41,139 nucleotides of DNA. It comes from Candidatus Geothrix odensensis (lineage in GTDB: Bacteria > Acidobacteriota > Holophagae > Holophagales > Holophagaceae). The translations under genes were made by a program, and so were the position numbers. Shown here in pieces: positions 40,063 through 41,139 of this stretch. The notes beneath the pieces were generated by a model. It was not told the DNA's origin and did no database searches. It saw only the letters and a list, made by a program, of their open reading frames with translations. Positions within the stretch are counted from its first letter, which is position 1, and each line of letters begins with the position of its first letter. The stretch lies in assembly GCA_016714685.1 (NCBI GenBank), contig JADKCH010000019.1:1-41139 (forward strand), read 5' to 3'.

Positions 40063-41139
40063 CTACTGGATCAGGAAGTCGTCCAGGTTCAGCCGGGCGG
40101 TGGGGATGCCGTCCACGGCCAGCTTGAAACGGACTGGGCCGGTGAGGTTGAGGCCGCTGAAGGTGGCGGTGCTCAGGGTATTGGAACTGGCCGTCACGGA
40201 GGCGCCGACCTTGGTCCAGGTACTGCCCTGGTCCTGGGAGTAGTAAAGCGAGAAGTCGGCGGTCCTTGCAGCGGTCTCGTCGGTCTTGTAGACCCCATAG
40301 GCCACGCTGACGCTGCTCACCTGGGAACTGGCATCGCCGAAATCGAAATTCATCCAGACCGCGCTGCCGGAAATGTTCCGCTGCATGCGGAGGCCCTGGC
40401 CGCCGTTCTTGGCATCGCTGACGTCCGCCGCGTAGCTCATGGTCGTCACGAAATGCCAGGAGCCTGTGGAGAGGGTGTAGTCCCCCGTAGCGTAGACCGT
40501 GCCCGTGCCGGCCCAGGTGAAGGCCTCCGACAGGGGCGTGGGCGGGGCCGCGACTCCCACCGCAAAGGTGAGGGTCTTGGTGGTGGTGGCTAGGTCGCCA
40601 TCCGTGACGCGGACCGCTGAGGGTCACGGTGCCGGTGGCGCCCATCGCGGGCACGATGTGGAGCACTGGATCGGCCATGGTGCCAATGAAGCTGAGACCG
40701 CTGTCCGGCACGATGCTCTGGTCACTGGAGGACGCGGTGAAGGTCACGGCCAGAGGTGCCGCGTCATCGCTGACGGTGAAGGCGAGGTCTTGGCCGTGTC
40801 CACCGGGGTGGCCTCCGAGGCGGGCAGGCCGAGTGGTTTGGTGGGGGGCCTGGTTGCCGCCGGTGACGGTGATCACGCCAGGTGGCTCGGCGCTGCTCAC
40901 GCCCAGGCCATCCGTGGCGGTGAACGTGACGTTGTGGGGTGCCGCCCGCGGCGCCAACGCTGGCTGGCGGTGGTTCCGTTGGCCGTCTGGCCATCGCCGA
41001 AAGTCCAGGTGGTGCTGGCGACGGTGCTGTTCGGGCTGGTGGCGTCCCCCTGGAAGGTGAGGCTCGTCCCCACCGGTGAGGTGATGTCCCAACTGGGGGC
41101 AACCATGTGGACGTTGGGCTTGCCCGTCACCTCGAACGT
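40063..41139 (-). CDS. Secreted PKD-domain protein, 3' part, with several frameshifts
   Basis: The gene enters from the right edge and ends at the TAG at 40063-40065. Stitched together, it shows a PKD domain (SLTFQGDATSP, STTWTFGDGQTANG, NVTFTATDGLGVSS), a linker PTKPLGLPASEATPVDTAKT, and a second Ig-like domain (FTVSDDAAPLAVTFTASSSD, PDSGLSFIGTMADPVLHIVP). A C-terminal beta-sandwich follows (FTWAGTGTVYATGDYTLSTG to IPTARLNLDDFLIQ) resembling the accessory domain seen at the end of secreted nucleases. The frame shifts about four times: one base missing near 40965, one extra in the G6 run at 40852-40857, one missing near 40790 and one extra near 40616. The catalytic part, if any, is outside the window. 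Confidence 0.7.

Noticed and set aside
1..41139. CRISPR arrays, rRNA and tRNA genes
   Set aside because: I saw no regularly spaced short repeats with unique spacers and no tRNA or rRNA signature on reading both strands.

Overview
The window is about 41 kb of GC-rich DNA (most codons end in G or C) from a Gram-negative, heterotrophic bacterium with SAM-I-riboswitch methionine control, c-type cytochrome lipoproteins, a tricorn-type S41 protease and an M16 protease. A member of Acidobacteriota, class Holophagae (Geothrix-like), fits best. That is an inference from gene content and style, not from a marker gene.

Layout. (1) 1-3.8 kb: the end of an unknown gene, a small 2Fe-2S ferredoxin and cobalamin-dependent methionine synthase metH. 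(2) 3.8-11.3 kb: a membrane/coiled-coil protein, then a BarA/TorS-type hybrid kinase with an OmpR-type regulator. These are divergent from a large lipoprotein that resembles the pore-forming (B) component of anthrax-type binary toxins. The shared intergenic region carries four tandem 11-bp repeats that look like a regulator array. A 249-bp IS5-type MITE and a small outer-membrane-like protein follow. (3) 11.4-15.4 kb: a SAM-I riboswitch with terminator controls metY-metA-lysC. MetA carries Glu111, predicting O-acetylhomoserine production, which is the substrate of MetY. A small unknown gene converges on lysC. (4) 15.5-28 kb: housekeeping and envelope genes: an SDR, an unknown protein, the tricorn-like S41 protease, an isochorismatase-fold hydrolase, a two-haem-motif lipoprotein, a uracil-DNA-glycosylase-fold protein, a small cytochrome c, a TPR/PDZ protein, a coiled-coil secreted protein and an M16 protease. 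(5) 28-33 kb: an RluA-type pseudouridine synthase with a long repetitive basic tail, a pterin carbinolamine dehydratase, FabG-like SDR, a lone receiver protein and folD. (6) 33-38.1 kb: the rimP-nusA-infB operon behind a leader hairpin/attenuator. (7) 38.2-41.1 kb: hppD, a BrnT/BrnA toxin-antitoxin pair whose toxin is hidden by a frameshift, and the 3' part of a PKD-domain secreted protein.

The most notable biology is the protective-antigen-like lipoprotein with its own divergent two-component system and repeat array. The most notable structural point is a MITE inserted into a CTAG that was apparently the shared stop of two convergent genes; an intact CTAG shared stop exists at 31494-31497.

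Quality warning: at least five otherwise intact genes (metH, the toxin-B-like gene, lysC with its convergent neighbour, the cytochrome and brnT) are each broken by what looks like one extra base, often in a G/C run. The terminal PKD gene has about four shifts of both signs. Sequencing or assembly indels are the simplest explanation, so coordinates of these genes are given as the restored genes.
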